Source: Lojkania enalia
Lineage: Eukaryota > Ascomycota > Dothideomycetes > Pleosporales
NCBI GenBank assembly: GCA_010094045.1
Contig: ML986583.1
Coordinates: forward strand, 301,532 to 365,531
Direction of reading: 5' to 3'
Length of the DNA stretch: 64,000 nucleotides
Below the pieces are notes generated by a model. The model had not been told where the DNA came from, ran no database searches, and saw only the letters and a program-made list of their open reading frames with translations. The translations under genes were made by a program, and so were the position numbers. Shown here in pieces: positions 45,374 through 56,866 of this stretch (its first letter is position 1; each line of letters opens with the position of its first letter).

Positions 45374-46300
45374 TTATCTCAGCTCGTCCCTCTCTTCTGG
45401 CATGTTGGCTGAGCTTCTAGCTAAAGAGTGTATCCACATCGCAAGCCTAAAACCTGAAAGGGCTATTTGGTATTCGAGTGCTTCAACCGAGTCTTGAAAA
45501 TATTTTCCTGACAATTCTTTCCCTTCGATAGCCTCCACACCATCCTTCAATACTACGCGACAGACCAGAGCATTAGCTCCTTTAGCCCAACCCAAGATCT
45601 TCTCCTCTAGGTCCCTCCTGCTGCTTAGCGTAACATCAGGACCCACTAAAGTGGCTGCCTCAGAACTCCAATTCTTTCCATGACCAGCCGACGTTGTAAA
45701 GGTGCGGCTGTAAAGTTTTTCAGCCCAGTGCAATGCTACCTCGGTCTCCTTCAGTCCTTTCCCTTCGGCAATATCCTGGGGCATAAGCACATCCCAAGTG
45801 AAGTGTAGATTCGTGCTCTTCCCGTGGTATAATACAGGAATGTCGTTTCCGCCGCGAGCGATACTTTCGGCATGGAGGGGACAATGCAAGTCCCCCATAA
45901 GGTGCAGGAGAAACTTGAGAGCCTTCTTCCTCTCCTTTCTCACTTCCGTAATGTCTATGACTTTATCTGTCATGTCTATGATAGCGGTGATAATGCATGT
46001 CCGATTCGGTTGGCAATCTCGGTGGTAGTCAACACTGCACGCGTTAGGCGGCTCGTCTTGAGCATCGACGAAGTGCCAAGAGGCCGTTTTCCGACCCCAT
46101 GGGAAAAGCTTATAAGTATCTGCCCAGATCGCGGCGGAATCGATGCTCTCTTTGCCTAGTAGATCTCTTGTGAATTCCGCTGCCTCGGGTGTGAAGTGTT
46201 TCTGGGCGAGCAGGGCAATAGTGCGATGTGCAAGATTGCCCCAGGCGTCGCAGAGTGGTAACACGCAGGCAAAGAAATGAGGAATCTTCCAAGGCTTCAT
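45374..46300 (-). CDS. Secreted S1/P1-type zinc nuclease
   Basis: 308 aa, single exon. After the signal peptide (MKPWKIPHFFACVLPLCDA) the mature chain begins WGNLAHR, and the N-terminal Trp is itself a zinc ligand in this family. The other ligands of the trinuclear zinc site are present: the first His of LAHRTIALLA, Asp in AAIWADTYK, SWHFVD, LLHLMGDLHCPLH, and NLHFTWDVLM. The family cleaves single-stranded DNA and RNA and has 3'-nucleotidase activity; it is usually secreted or vacuolar. Slightly longer than S1 or P1 nuclease (about 270 aa mature). It ends 113 bp from the PNP/STING-like gene (convergent) and is divergent from the NLR gene. Confidence 0.92.
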   Translation of the reverse strand: MKPWKIPHFFACVLPLCDAWGNLAHRTIALLAQKHFTPEAAEFTRDLLGKESIDSAAIWADTYKLFPWGRKTASWHFVDAQDEPPNACSVDYHRDCQPNRTCIITAIIDMTDKVIDITEVRKERKKALKFLLHLMGDLHCPLHAESIARGGNDIPVLYHGKSTNLHFTWDVLMPQDIAEGKGLKETEVALHWAEKLYSRTFTTSAGHGKNWSSEAATLVGPDVTLSSRRDLEEKILGWAKGANALVCRVVLKDGVEAIEGKELSGKYFQDSVEALEYQIALSGFRLAMWIHSLARSSANMPEERDELR

Positions 46301-46832
46301 TTAAGCCGCTTAAGAAAGTGACTTTGAGAATTCGATATTCGGAAAGATAGAAGGAATAAAGCAACCGGGCTTGATGGACAAGAGAAAACGCCAGGCAACA
46401 GAAAGGCTGGAAGAAACTACTGAAAAGTCCGGAATTACAAAGAAGAGAGCTTCGCAGCAGCCTTCTCACACTTTCAATCCAATCATGCGTATTGGATGCA
46501 GAGAGGCTTGGCAGCTGATGTTTGTGTCGCAGCCCCTCAGCCACGGCGCATCGATGCAAGCCTTCTATATGCTGTCACACCATCTTTTGTTTTAATATGC
46601 TCCATATCTGTTCACCGGAATTTGTTGCCTATCTAAATCTTACTGCCACGTTCTGTTGTGCGACAGGTAATCAATCTAAAATTCCTGTATGAGTCGCTTC
46701 CTCTGCGTTCTGGGTTGCCGTCGGTTTCTCAGCCTTGCCCTTCCCCACGCCGGGCTAAGGACTACTTGTATCGTTGGTTGTCAAAAATTCGTATCTATAA
46801 TTCATTTATCAGCCTCTTTTTCTTCAAACATA
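46301..46832. promoter_or_regulatory. Divergent promoter region, nuclease / NLR
   Basis: 532 bp between the start codons of the minus-strand nuclease and plus-strand NLR. The NLR side ends in a CT-rich leader (TTTATCAGCCTCTTTTTCTT) just before the ATG at 46833, supporting that start over the open frame from 46689. Confidence 0.45.
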
Positions 46833-49406
46833 ATGGCCGATACCGCTAGGAAACGAGCAGCAAGCAGTGCTGAATCCTCTGTAACCGAAGGCCAACGCGG
46901 GAAGCGATTAAGGCTCCCGGCAACATGTGAATGGATATTGCGAGAATCAGCTTACAAGGCGTGGAAGGCTGGCGATAAAAGCGCCTCACAAATCCTATGG
47001 ATTCATGGTCCACCAGGCTGCGGCAAGACGTTTCTTGCTCAAACTATGGTGGATGATATTCAGAGAACAGGATCAAGCACATTGTTTTATTTCTGCGACG
47101 CAAACTCGACCCCTGAGTCGGTATTCAGATCACTTCTCGTTCAAATGCTGCAATTCCACGAGATAGGGGACGACTTGAGGGCCATTATCGCCAGATCTAC
47201 CGCCGAAGCTTCACCTGGTGATCAGGAACCACCCCTTGATCTTACGTATAAGCTATGGGACACTATTTCTGATATTCTTACTGAGTTTCCTGACGTAACC
47301 TTTGTCATTGACGGACTAGACGAGATAGCAGAAGGATACCTTCAGCCAGGAAATTTCGACTTGCCCTCGAAGCTCATACAGTTGACCAGCATAGATGGCA
47401 AGGCAAACAAGTTGCTTCTGTCCAGTCGCACGGAGCCAACGATTCGGAGGTCAATGAAAAATTCTCTCGAGATACTAGTGACAGCAGCCTCGGTTAATGA
47501 AGACCTGGAGCGTTTCATTGAATCGGAAGTTATGGAGTACAGGGAACTGGATGAATGGAGAAACGCAGTTTGCAAAACTATACTTGAGAAATCAGAGGGA
47601 ATCTTCCTCTGGGCGGCTCTTGCCGTTAGATCCTTAGCAGGGAGAGCCCCTATATCCGCTTCTCCTGAAAGGTAAGTGTGGAGGTGATCCGCCTTCCTAG
47701 TGTATATCTTCTATTTGAATCCGGACCTAAGTATTCAATAATTTCTGCCACTGCGCTATTGAACGTCAACTTTTAGAAGTAGGCTAACTGGTCTGAACAG
47801 CGAGAAAGGGTTTCTGGAGAGCCTTGGCAGCGTTCAAGCGTCTCTTGATGATCTTTATTCTTCGATTCTCTTCAAACAGGCCACAGGCCTGACAGAGGGC
47901 CAAATGCTGCTCCGCGATCAGATTCTTCGATGGGTGCTCTTTGCGATTCGACCCTTGCATCTTGAGGAAATGGCCAATGCCATTGCTGTTGAGTCTAACG
48001 CATATATATATGATCTTGAATCCAAGGCAACTGAAGTCTGTGGTTCACTCATCAAGATAGAGAAGGGCATATTAAAGCCTATTCACCATTCTCTCCGCGA
48101 ATATCTTATGCGAGACTACCCAAAAAGGGATGAGATACTGAGCGTTCGCAGTGAAGCAAGTAATCTGGTAATCGCGAAATCACTTTTGACATACCTCTCA
48201 CATCCCTCGTTTTCCCAGATTTACGAACCGCTTAACACATCACATTTCCGGTCCACGTATCCTCTCGCTGAATACGCAGCCCTATATTGGGTCTATCATA
48301 TCAGCAATGCTACCAAAGATCCCAACATGCGAGCATTAATCGCCGATTTCTTCAACAGTTCTTCGAATTGGGCGACATGGGCCGATAAGCTACTGCCGCA
48401 CTATCTCCCCTTGTCGACATTGCCGATTCCGCCGCGCCCGTTCAACACAGCTCGCTTTGCGTACCTGTTCACCTTAAAAGAGCAGTTAGCTTCCTACTTC
48501 GAAGAGGAAGAAAAGGCCAAATTTACAGAAAAGTTTGAAGATTCGCTCCGAATCCTCTATGAAGGTTTTGCGGCCCAAGCCCAGTCGGAATGCGGGCCGG
48601 AGAGTCTTAAAGCGGCGCAGCGTTTGCAAGATCTTGCCGAGTTATACAGTTGGATTTCAAAATATAGGTCTCAAGCGCTAGCCCAGCTTCAAGCTGCATC
48701 TTTCATCATCTCGAAGAAGATAGGACTAGAAGCCGAAGGTTTGAGCATCACGGTACATCAGGCGCTCGCGGACGAATATAAGCGCGCGGGGAAGTACAAT
48801 GATGCGCAAAAACTTCTCGAAGTTCTGACCCAGAATGGTACATTATCTTCAAGGGACCCTAGACGCATGTTCGCATTGGATGCTCTAGGTTGGGTGAATA
48901 TGCGCCTTGGCAATCTGAACGCCGCAGAATCTCATCTCACGCATGCCAAAGACCTTGCATCTCAGATCTATGGCAGCCAGTCACCAATGACCCTTCGCTC
49001 GAAGGTCACTCTTGCTGAGGTTCTAGGCAAGATGGGACGACATGAAGAAGCCGAAGCTCTATGTGCTGAGTTGAAAGAGCAGCTGCGCAAGCATCGCGAT
49101 GATGGAATACCTTTACCAAAGGACTCCATATCGCAGCTAAATACATTGGCATCGGTCTTTATGCAGGAAGGGAAATTCAGAGAAGCGAAGAGCACGTACG
49201 AGATCGTCGTAGACGACCGAAGGCGGACATTTGGTGATGGACATGGAATGACACTGTGGGCGGAGATGCAGCTTGGTACTGCGATGGAAAAAGCCGGAGA
49301 TGTCGATGGTGCGAGGATACTTTTCGCCAATCTCCTCCCTAGGCAGGAAAAGGCGCTAGGAGCAAGCCATCCAGACGTTAAAGATGTAAAAGAACGACTG
49401 CGGTAG
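46833..49406 (+). CDS. NACHT-TPR NLR-like STAND protein
   Basis: 814 aa from exons 46833-47671 and 47801-49406; intron of 129 bp (GTAAGT...AACAG). The NACHT NTPase has its P-loop GPPGCGKT at residues 59-66, Walker B TFVIDGLDEI near 155-165, and the sensor-like LLLSSRTEP. A winged-helix-type region follows (LRWVLFAIRPLHLEEMANAI, HHSLREYLM). The C-terminal third is alpha-helical with tetratricopeptide-like repeats (ALADEYKRAGKYNDAQKLLE; ALDALGWVNMRLGNLNAAES; AEVLGKMGRHEEAEALCAEL, 20 residues each). STAND NTPases of this type act as self/non-self or pathogen sensors that oligomerise when triggered. The N-terminus before NACHT is only ~55 basic residues, with no effector domain recognised, so the effector may act in trans. 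Adjacent genes are a nuclease and a PNP/STING-like protein. Confidence 0.9.
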
Positions 49407-51066
49407 TTCTAGCTAAGCAAGATCATTTGATCAGAGCAGTGACTCGGCATCTAGTAGTCCATAGAACTTAGTATTTCGGAGATATCATGGAAAATCATCA
49501 CTCTCTTGTCTCCTGGATGTAGTCCTTTTGCCATAACGGCATAACGTATTATAGTTGCAATATCTTAACATGGATTTTAAGCAATGAGAAATGTGAGGAT
49601 TTTAGCAACGGCGTAGTTTTCTCTAAAATACTTTAGTTAAAGGCTTGGTGTACACAGATTCACCCTTTACATAGCTCTTCGAAGCGGGTCTTAGCGCTCC
49701 GGACCTCCAGTCTTGGGGCGCAATATTCTCTTTGATGATATGCCTATTGATTAGCTGACACTTATCCAGGGCGTTAAAAAGGGAGAAGAATTGCCAATTG
49801 ATACATATCGGTTAAGCTTGCTACCTATACCCTGTGATGTCGGTTTCCTGGCCCTCTGGGGTGCCCCTTCAACACTGGGCTGTTAGTCAGTCTGTCGAAG
49901 AGTATATTGCTCACCTCGGACAACCACCACATGGTCACTTTCCGCCGCAGTCGCTCGCTTTATCTCTACTGGGTGATACGGCGGAACAAAGCGAATTCTG
50001 AAATCGAGCTGCCCATTCCAGAACTTCCTTATTTTCATACTGTTTAGATTCAAGGGTGATCGCTTAACGGAAATCAAACAATTGCCAAAGTGAACTTCTC
50101 ACCCCCTAAATACGTCCGTCAACGTAAACGCTAGTTCTACTCAGAACTCGGTCATTGAACTGAGACTAAGCAATGTCAAAGGCTCTACCATCCTAGCAGC
50201 TTTGGTGCCATGTAAAATTCTGCTTTTCGTGAATACCACGGCCTCCCCGGTCACTATACGAGACAACGATGAAAACAGTAGCTGTATAAGGAATGTGCGA
50301 TTTCAGGCGCAAATGACCAAAGCTTCAAGTAGCTGATACATTCCGAACCTCGTGCCTTCTTGTGCTTTAGAGTCCATGGTGTTGCGTTGGTCGCCGATTT
50401 GGGGCCTTTAATTCCTTTCTATCAAGAAGCATGCCAAACAAGGGCAATAACGTCAAACAGAGGCGGGGTGAAGATTGCACGGGGTTCACGATGCTAAAAA
50501 ATTCTCGTTCAGAGGTAATCGGCGACTTATGTGGGTCCGGATTGGGGCTGAGCGGCAACTTGGCGGGCATTGCAGTGCTGAAATGGCGCGACACTAGGCT
50601 CTGGTCAAGTGTCTTGCAGGGTGAAGTTCTAGAAGCTCACCGCCACGTCTATTGGCTGCGAGGGTTCGCTTGCGCATGGCTGGCTGCCGATTGGTCAACT
50701 ACTTGCCCCACAGCGGCTCCTACCCCGAGTAAATACGGATGGTTAAAGTTGCACTGTACGGCCTATGTAGCATCTAAGCCCTTCAGCTGCATTAGATACA
50801 GCGGAGAGATGTAGTCTCTACTGCGGCCAAGCATCGCGTCGCCCGACTTCCTAATCCAGATGACTATACTTTAATGCATGCTGCTCTCTGCGAAGAGACG
50901 ACACATAAATATGGCCATATCTCACGGTCAAAGAATCATCATCATTTTATTAAGGTATTTCCTAACGGTTCCAGTTTCCTTAAGTCTCTCCTAGCTTCTT
51001 TTTTCATCTCCATTTTCTCGAATTACTTTTCTAAGATCAGTCTTTACCGACTCAATAGTCGTAAAT
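49407..51066. other. Intergenic spacer
   Basis: No gene recognised; the 127 aa plus ORF at 50431-50814 has no domain or splice support. The last 60 bp form a CT-rich leader of the protease gene. Confidence 0.5.
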
Positions 51067-52608
51067 ATGCGTTCGGCAACAGTCGCTTTTTTCCTTGGCC
51101 ACGCCCTTCTTTCCACTGTCAATGCCCTACCATACATCGCGGCATGTAGTCAGAGTCCAGATCAACGACCGGATCAACGTCCAGATCAGCGTCCCGACCA
51201 GCGTCCCGACCAACGACCTGATCAGCGTCCCGACCAGCGACCCGACCAGCGGCCCGTTACGAGTATCCCACCCTATCCTACGGGTGACCAGTATACGTCT
51301 CTCCCTACATTAGGCCCTACTGTCCTGCCGCCTAACTGGAATTCGACGACTTATGCCCCTTCGACGACGTCAATCCCTATACCCGACCCAACCCCCATAC
51401 CAGAACCTACTAATAATTGGAACTTCACAAGCTCATCTGTTCCTTCTCCGGACCCATCCTCAATTCCCACCTGGAGCGAAACAACATTCTCGTCTATCCC
51501 TGCCACGGAAACGAGCTCGACTAGCGACGTAGAGCCCACTCCTAGTGCCACCTGCCGACCCACTGAATGGGCAACCAAAACCGGCACAGCACCATCCGTC
51601 GGCACACTTCGCGCAGCAGTCATCTTCGTGGATTTCCCCGATGTCCTTGGTTCCACTAGCCCTAGTCCGGAAGAACTTTTCGAACCCCTAGCATCATATC
51701 CCGCTGAGCTCTACAACACTATGTCCTACGGCAAACTGCAGCTCGAGCTCGTTCCTATCCTCGACCAATTCTACCGCATGCCTAACATCACCGCTGCTTA
51801 TAATCTGCACGAGACGGAAGGCCACTTACAGTACATCAACGACGCGCTCAAGGCTGTTGGACCCAGTGTCAGCTTCGAAGGCTCCGATGTGCTCTTCGTC
51901 ATGCCACCCAAAGGCGCAAATTTCCTCCCCGGCAGCACATCAACCGCAATCGACGTTACCGCCCTCGATAACACTACCTTCGGAAACACGGTCACGTATG
52001 GCCAAGATGTATACACGGGTTGGGGTCCCAAGACCATTAACCACGAGACCGGCCACACGATGGGTCTGCCGGACCTATACCCATACAGCGATGACGGCAT
52101 TGGCTACTTTGTTGGCGGCTTCGATCTCATGGGCGTCATTGGCGGACAGAGCCCCGACTTCGTAGCTTGGCACAAGTGGCAGCTGAACTGGGTAGAGGAC
52201 TCGCAGGTTGACTGCGTTCCGGAAGTGGGTAAGACCACGCACCGTATTAGCCCCATCGAGGTTCCTGGATCGTTCGAGAGCTCTACCAAGGCTGTTGCTA
52301 TCGCGATCAACTCTACCTCATTTGTCATGGCTGAAGTTCGATCTAACTCGGGTATTAATAACGAGGCTTGCGGCACGGGTGTTCTGCTTTACACGGCAAA
52401 TGCAGAGCTATCGAGTGGGAAGGGCACGGTGAGGGTTATTGATACTAAGCCGGATTCTCAGGGTTGTTGGGGTGATAAGGGTTACGAGCAAGATGACGCG
52501 CCTTTGACTGAGATCGGGGTTCCTTTTGTGACGGAGTTTGGTATCGTGATCACTGTCACGGGTCGGGAGGGTGACGATTACATTATCGAGGTTGAGAAGA
52601 AGGCTTGA
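51067..52608 (+). CDS. Secreted M6-like metalloprotease with DQRP repeats
   Basis: 513 aa, single exon. A signal peptide (MRSATVAFFLGHALLSTVNA) is followed by eight tandem DQRP tetrapeptides (about residues 31-63), a Pro/Ser/Thr-rich stretch with several N-glycosylation sequons to about 165, and the catalytic region. The zinc site is H326-E327-x-x-H330-x-x-G-x-x-D336 (HETGHTMGLPD), with the downstream GGFDLMG that in M6 (immune-inhibitor-A-like) peptidases forms the Met-turn region. The domain start GTLRAAVIFVDFPD also fits the M6-like family. The protein probably degrades extracellular proteins; the target is unknown. The Pro-rich half may be a wall-spanning stalk, but no anchor is visible. 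Confidence 0.87.
   Translation: MRSATVAFFLGHALLSTVNALPYIAACSQSPDQRPDQRPDQRPDQRPDQRPDQRPDQRPDQRPVTSIPPYPTGDQYTSLPTLGPTVLPPNWNSTTYAPSTTSIPIPDPTPIPEPTNNWNFTSSSVPSPDPSSIPTWSETTFSSIPATETSSTSDVEPTPSATCRPTEWATKTGTAPSVGTLRAAVIFVDFPDVLGSTSPSPEELFEPLASYPAELYNTMSYGKLQLELVPILDQFYRMPNITAAYNLHETEGHLQYINDALKAVGPSVSFEGSDVLFVMPPKGANFLPGSTSTAIDVTALDNTTFGNTVTYGQDVYTGWGPKTINHETGHTMGLPDLYPYSDDGIGYFVGGFDLMGVIGGQSPDFVAWHKWQLNWVEDSQVDCVPEVGKTTHRISPIEVPGSFESSTKAVAIAINSTSFVMAEVRSNSGINNEACGTGVLLYTANAELSSGKGTVRVIDTKPDSQGCWGDKGYEQDDAPLTEIGVPFVTEFGIVITVTGREGDDYIIEVEKKA
51157..51252 (+). repeat. 12-bp coding minisatellite (DQRP x8)
   Basis: Eight tandem 12-bp units of the form CCNGAYCARCGN inside the protease gene, each encoding Asp-Gln-Arg-Pro in a shifted register. 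Almost all differences between units are synonymous third-position changes. Confidence 0.93.
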
Positions 52609-53644
52609 GTTGTGAATCGGAATTATTGAATGGATGAATAGGCCTAGGGCTATGCTTGCTGATTTGCTTCTTTGGTTTAATATTCTATGTTGGGATTTTT
52701 GATGCCATCCTGCTGAGATAGACGTTTGCTTTTAGATTTAATTCAAAGTCTCGAGTTGGAGTTAGCTTGCAATGATTTCGGTACGTCTGAAATAATAGAT
52801 TTACGCCTACTCTATTTTAGAGAAGTAAATAGTGGCCTTTTATGTTGTCGTTACCTATAATCTAGACCAATGTGAAACTAAGCTGCGCGAGTAACTGAAC
52901 AATATTATCTATTATATCGAAGAAGAGATAGGACTCTCCTATTTCGATGGATCTGGTAGCACTTAATATCCCGTCCTCGTCCTGAATCCAGTTCCCCACC
53001 CCCCCAAAAAAAAAATCGTTCTCGTCATCTGACCATGCGATACAGGCTCTGGTAAATTAGACATAATTACTCCCCATTTTTTTCCGAAGCATGTTTCTAG
53101 GTAAACATAAAACGTGCTGCTTCACCGCCTCTGAAATCTGTTTCCTCACGACATGGTCTCACGGATCTCATTGCGTTGAGACTTAACCGGATCTGGTTAA
53201 GCTAGGCCACTTACCGAATAGTGGAACAGCGAGATTAACAATTCAACTTCCGATATGCAAGCCCCAAGACCATATATATGATGTAGCGAGTCTTTGAATA
53301 TGAAGATCTTGCCTCTGGGAGCATCAGCGGAGATTTATATCTTGTCGAACTGAGACCGTCACGAACCTGAGATTAGCAAAGACGGCATCTATTTGGAATA
53401 ACGTACCTTACAAGCGAGCGGCCCATACAAGCGAGCGGTCCACCCCATCACCAAAACGCGACACCTGAGCTTTCAACAACAATGCAATAACAAAACAATA
53501 AGAATACAGCCTAAAACGAGAATTAAGTAAACTTAGCCCTCTCAGCTACTAAAAGAGGCTAAATAAATAGTAAAAGACGTGCTGCTTTAATATTTAATAT
53601 AATTTAAACAACTATATACTAATAATATACTAGAATCTACTTAT
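52609..53644. other. Spacer leading into AT-rich transposon block
   Basis: No gene seen. Composition is mixed until about 53,460 and then becomes strongly AT-rich. A 17-bp-period direct repeat sharing TACAAGCGAGCGG lies at 53,409-53,438. Confidence 0.55.
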
Positions 53645-53923
53645 TGTAACGGCGCAGGCAAGACAATGGGTCCGAATGCGGCACGAATCCACTCAGAGGC
53701 ATATGGGAGTGCGTGGGGGATCAGGGACCTAGGAATTCCATTGACACCTATAGGCCTTGTACGAAAGGATATAGAAGAACCACCAAGCTACTTATGAGGG
53801 AGTGTGCAACTATATACGGAAGGGAAAAGGGGTAGAACTGGGGGTAGGATAAGATAAGCGAAAAGCTTTGGGATAAGGTTGTATATGAAGCTTTTCGTGG
53901 AACGATTTCTTTGCATCGTTACA
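53645..53923 (-). mobile_element. Solo LTR (copy A), little affected by RIP
   Basis: 279 bp bounded by the inverted ends TGTAACG...CGTTACA. Two further copies are at 56867-57145 and 63779 to the window end. No polypurine tract follows it, and the adjoining sequence is a pogo transposon, so it looks like a solo LTR. It keeps CA and TG dinucleotides at sites where the other copies have TA. Orientation is assigned from the full element to its right. Confidence 0.8.
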
Positions 53924-54169
53924 GTATATAGAGGATAATATAGTTTATAAACAAGCTATTAGTATAAGTAAGCTGTTACCTTACTAAACTTTTAACGGCC
54001 TATTTAAATTAATATATAATAGCTTAATATAGTAATATATAATTAACCTATAAAGAATTATAAATTATCCTTATAATTTTAGCTATTAATCGAGGTTAAG
54101 TTTTAACTAAAAATAGTGCTATAACAACTTTTTACTACTCTTAAAGTACTCTCCACCTTTAATACGCTA

Positions 54170-55560
54170 GAATAGCTATACGACGCAATTATAAGCTAAA
54201 TTTAAAGAAGCTTATAAAGACTAAAGAAGAGGTATTTATTAGCTATATCCTTAATTAGGATTTACAAGGATTTCCGCCTATAATTAATAGTATATAAGCT
54301 ATAGTAAATAGACTATTAGCTAAGTACAGCGCTAGTTAGATTAGTATCTACTAGCCTCGAAACTTTATATAGTATACTAAACGTCTTAAAACCTAATTAA
54401 ACCGTTCTTATAATTAGTAGTAAGCTTTATATAAAGATCTAATAATTATAGGTATATAGTTCTAGCTTCTATAGGGTATAAAGGGGAAGTACAGAATTTA
54501 AGATAAAGATACCTATAATTTTAATAAGATAGGCTTTATTATAGACTAAATATTAGTTTAACTAGTTATTATAGGATTAGAGAATTATTATATAAAAGCT
54601 ATTTAGTTAAGCGATTATAAATAAACTATAATAATTTTAGTAATTAATATAATCGGTTAGGCAATCCTACTACTTATTATTTTTAAAAGTATTTACTATC
54701 TATCTTATTAGTATAAGGATAATAATATACTAGATAATTAGGCGATTATAATTAGTAATAACAGCTAGATAAATAATAAGATTAATATTACCTAGCTTAA
54801 ATACTTTAATTAGTATATAAAAAGCTATATAATAGATACCTATCGATTACTAGTTATTAATAGCTACGATAGCTACGTTTCGCTTAAGTTTTAAGAGATC
54901 TGTAAGGAGGAGAAGATTATCTATTTCTATATACCGCTATATTTATTATATCTACTATAACTATTTAATATAGACTACTTCTTACTATTAAAGCGCGCGT
55001 ATAGTATTAAGATCTTAGCCTTAGTACGCGATTATATTAACTATATTAATAAGACTACCTTCTTTCTAGCCTTTAAAATAGCCTATAATTAATTAATTAT
55101 AGAAGCTAATATCTATATAAGCTTTTAAAGTACTAGAATAGTACTATATAATCTAGAGGCGGTACTATTAAAACTTAATATTAAGCTATATATACTAATA
55201 CTACTTATACTAGAGACTACTTCTTAAGAAGTTAAAATATCTAGTAATATATATAAACTAGAGGCTTAATTAATAATAATTTGTAGTAGGATTTAGTAAT
55301 ATTAAAAATTATTATCTATATTAATTATCGTAGCCTTTAATTAGATTTAAAAGAGTACTATAATAATAATATATTTAATCGTACTAATAGCTAATCGAAT
55401 TAAAAGCTTTAAGTAAATAAATAAGGTAGTAATAAAGTAAAAATAATAGAAAAGAAAGCGATTATAGAAGTAGAAGATTCTAATAAAAGTTGTAGGTGAG
55501 GATATAATTAATTAAAATAATATTGAGGGGTAAATTAATAAGAAAATTTATAATTAGAGT
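54170..55560 (+). pseudogene. RIP-degraded Fot1/pogo-type transposase (copy 1)
   Basis: No open frame survives, but the plus strand still reads, through many TAA/TAG stops, as a Tc5/CENP-B HTH region (LTKDEEEVFISYILNLDLQG), then a DDE_1 domain (YNFNKIGFIID; VINIIG; FKSIYYLSYYKDNNI around stops; LLLKRAYSIKILAL) and a Lys/Arg-rich C-terminus (KRKRLQKQKIL). Catalytic aspartates appear changed to asparagine (NFN, VINSYD), in line with G-to-A changes. This is a dead DNA transposon of the Tc1/mariner-pogo superfamily. Confidence 0.8.
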
Positions 55561-55707
55561 ACTTAGCTATAAAAGAGTAGTTAGCCTTAATAGAGCTGTA
55601 AGTACTATAAATAGTCTAGCTATAATACTTAAATATACTAAATTAATAGTATAGGTGTTAAATAATCTAATAGATAATTACTTTTTATAGTATATATAAC
55701 GTATTCT

Positions 55708-55740
55708 ACTATTAAAGCGGCTAAACTATTAAAGCGGCTA
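55708..55740 (+). repeat. Tandem 16-bp repeat, possible transposon end
   Basis: Two copies of ACTATTAAAGCGGCTA at 55708-55723 and 55725-55740, between the C-terminal ends of the two pogo relics. Direct sub-repeats of this sort occur in the terminal inverted repeats of some fungal pogo elements; which copy it belongs to is unclear. Confidence 0.55.
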
Positions 55741-55799
55741 CTTTTTCTTAGCGCAACAAATACTATATATAAAAAGTTAATTTACTTAATACTAATAAG

Positions 55800-56866
55800 A
55801 GATTCTATATATAATATACTTTCATCTAATTTAGAATTTTCCCTACTATCCTTTTAGCACGTATAAGCGTTATATCTAGTCTTACTACAGTTACTATAGT
55901 AGCGTTAAACTGGTTAAGCCCTTTCTTAAGTATTAGTACTACGAGTCTTCTTAAAGGGCTAAAAGCTTATAGATGCTTTAGTAGCTATATATAAAGATCC
56001 CTCGCTATATAATATTATACTACTATACTAAATATACTTTCTTTTACGCGTTTTATATTTAGTTACTTCTTCTAATTACCTTTTAAGCTTAGAGTTGCGA
56101 GTTTAAAAAAGCGTATTCTAATATAGCATTAACTTAGTACCTTTTATAAGTTGTAAGAATCCTATTTACGCCTCTTTTAGTAATCGTATAAAGGACTTTT
56201 ATATAAGTATTAATTGTAACCTAAATTTATATATATTACTTAGAGTTTTAAACTATTAGAAGTTTTCTTATAGAAGTAGTTCTAGTAGGGTATATAGTTA
56301 TATATTAAGGCGATTTAATATAACCTACGCGTTTAGAGAAATAATTCTTATTACTTTAAAGGCCTTTTAATAATTCTTATATATAAATATGTTAAAAAAC
56401 GCGTTCTTAAAGGCTGGAAGAAAGTCTTCTTTATTAATATAGTAGACGTGTCGGCGCGCTAAGTCTTATATATACTATAAGTACTTTAGCTTTAATAGTA
56501 AGAAGTAAACTATATTAAGAGACTAAAGTATATATAATAAATAAGAAGGTATATAAAGTATTAGGATATTTTATATAAGGTAGTAATCTTTAAATTCTTA
56601 GTTAAGGTAGCTTTTATAGCTATCTAAAATAAGTAGCCTATATAACTCTATCTAACGTATCTTTATATACTTATTAAAGTACTTTAGCTACTTAAGATTA
56701 AGCGTATTATTTATCCAGCTGTTCTTAGAGACTAAAATTTTCTAATCGTACGGTATACCTGCTTCTTTATACTATATAGAGATATAGACGCATCCTTTAT
56801 AGATAATAAATAGTAGGGTTATATACGTAGCAGTATAAATACTCTAAATAACTATAACCTACTTAC
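55800..56866 (-). pseudogene. RIP-degraded Fot1/pogo-type transposase (copy 2, truncated)
   Basis: The minus strand reads, with many stops, as the second half of a pogo transposase: TPLFIIYKGC, then DLARRHVYYINKEDFLPAF (about 56,500-56,400), and a C-terminal helix resembling NSKLKR...LEEVTKYKTRKRKY near 56,040. The N-terminal half is absent because the sequence meets LTR B at 56867, within the DDE domain. The missing half would be expected beyond the right-hand LTR, outside this window. Confidence 0.75.

Noticed and set aside
50431..50814. 127 aa plus ORF before the protease
   Set aside because: No homology recognised and no supporting signals.
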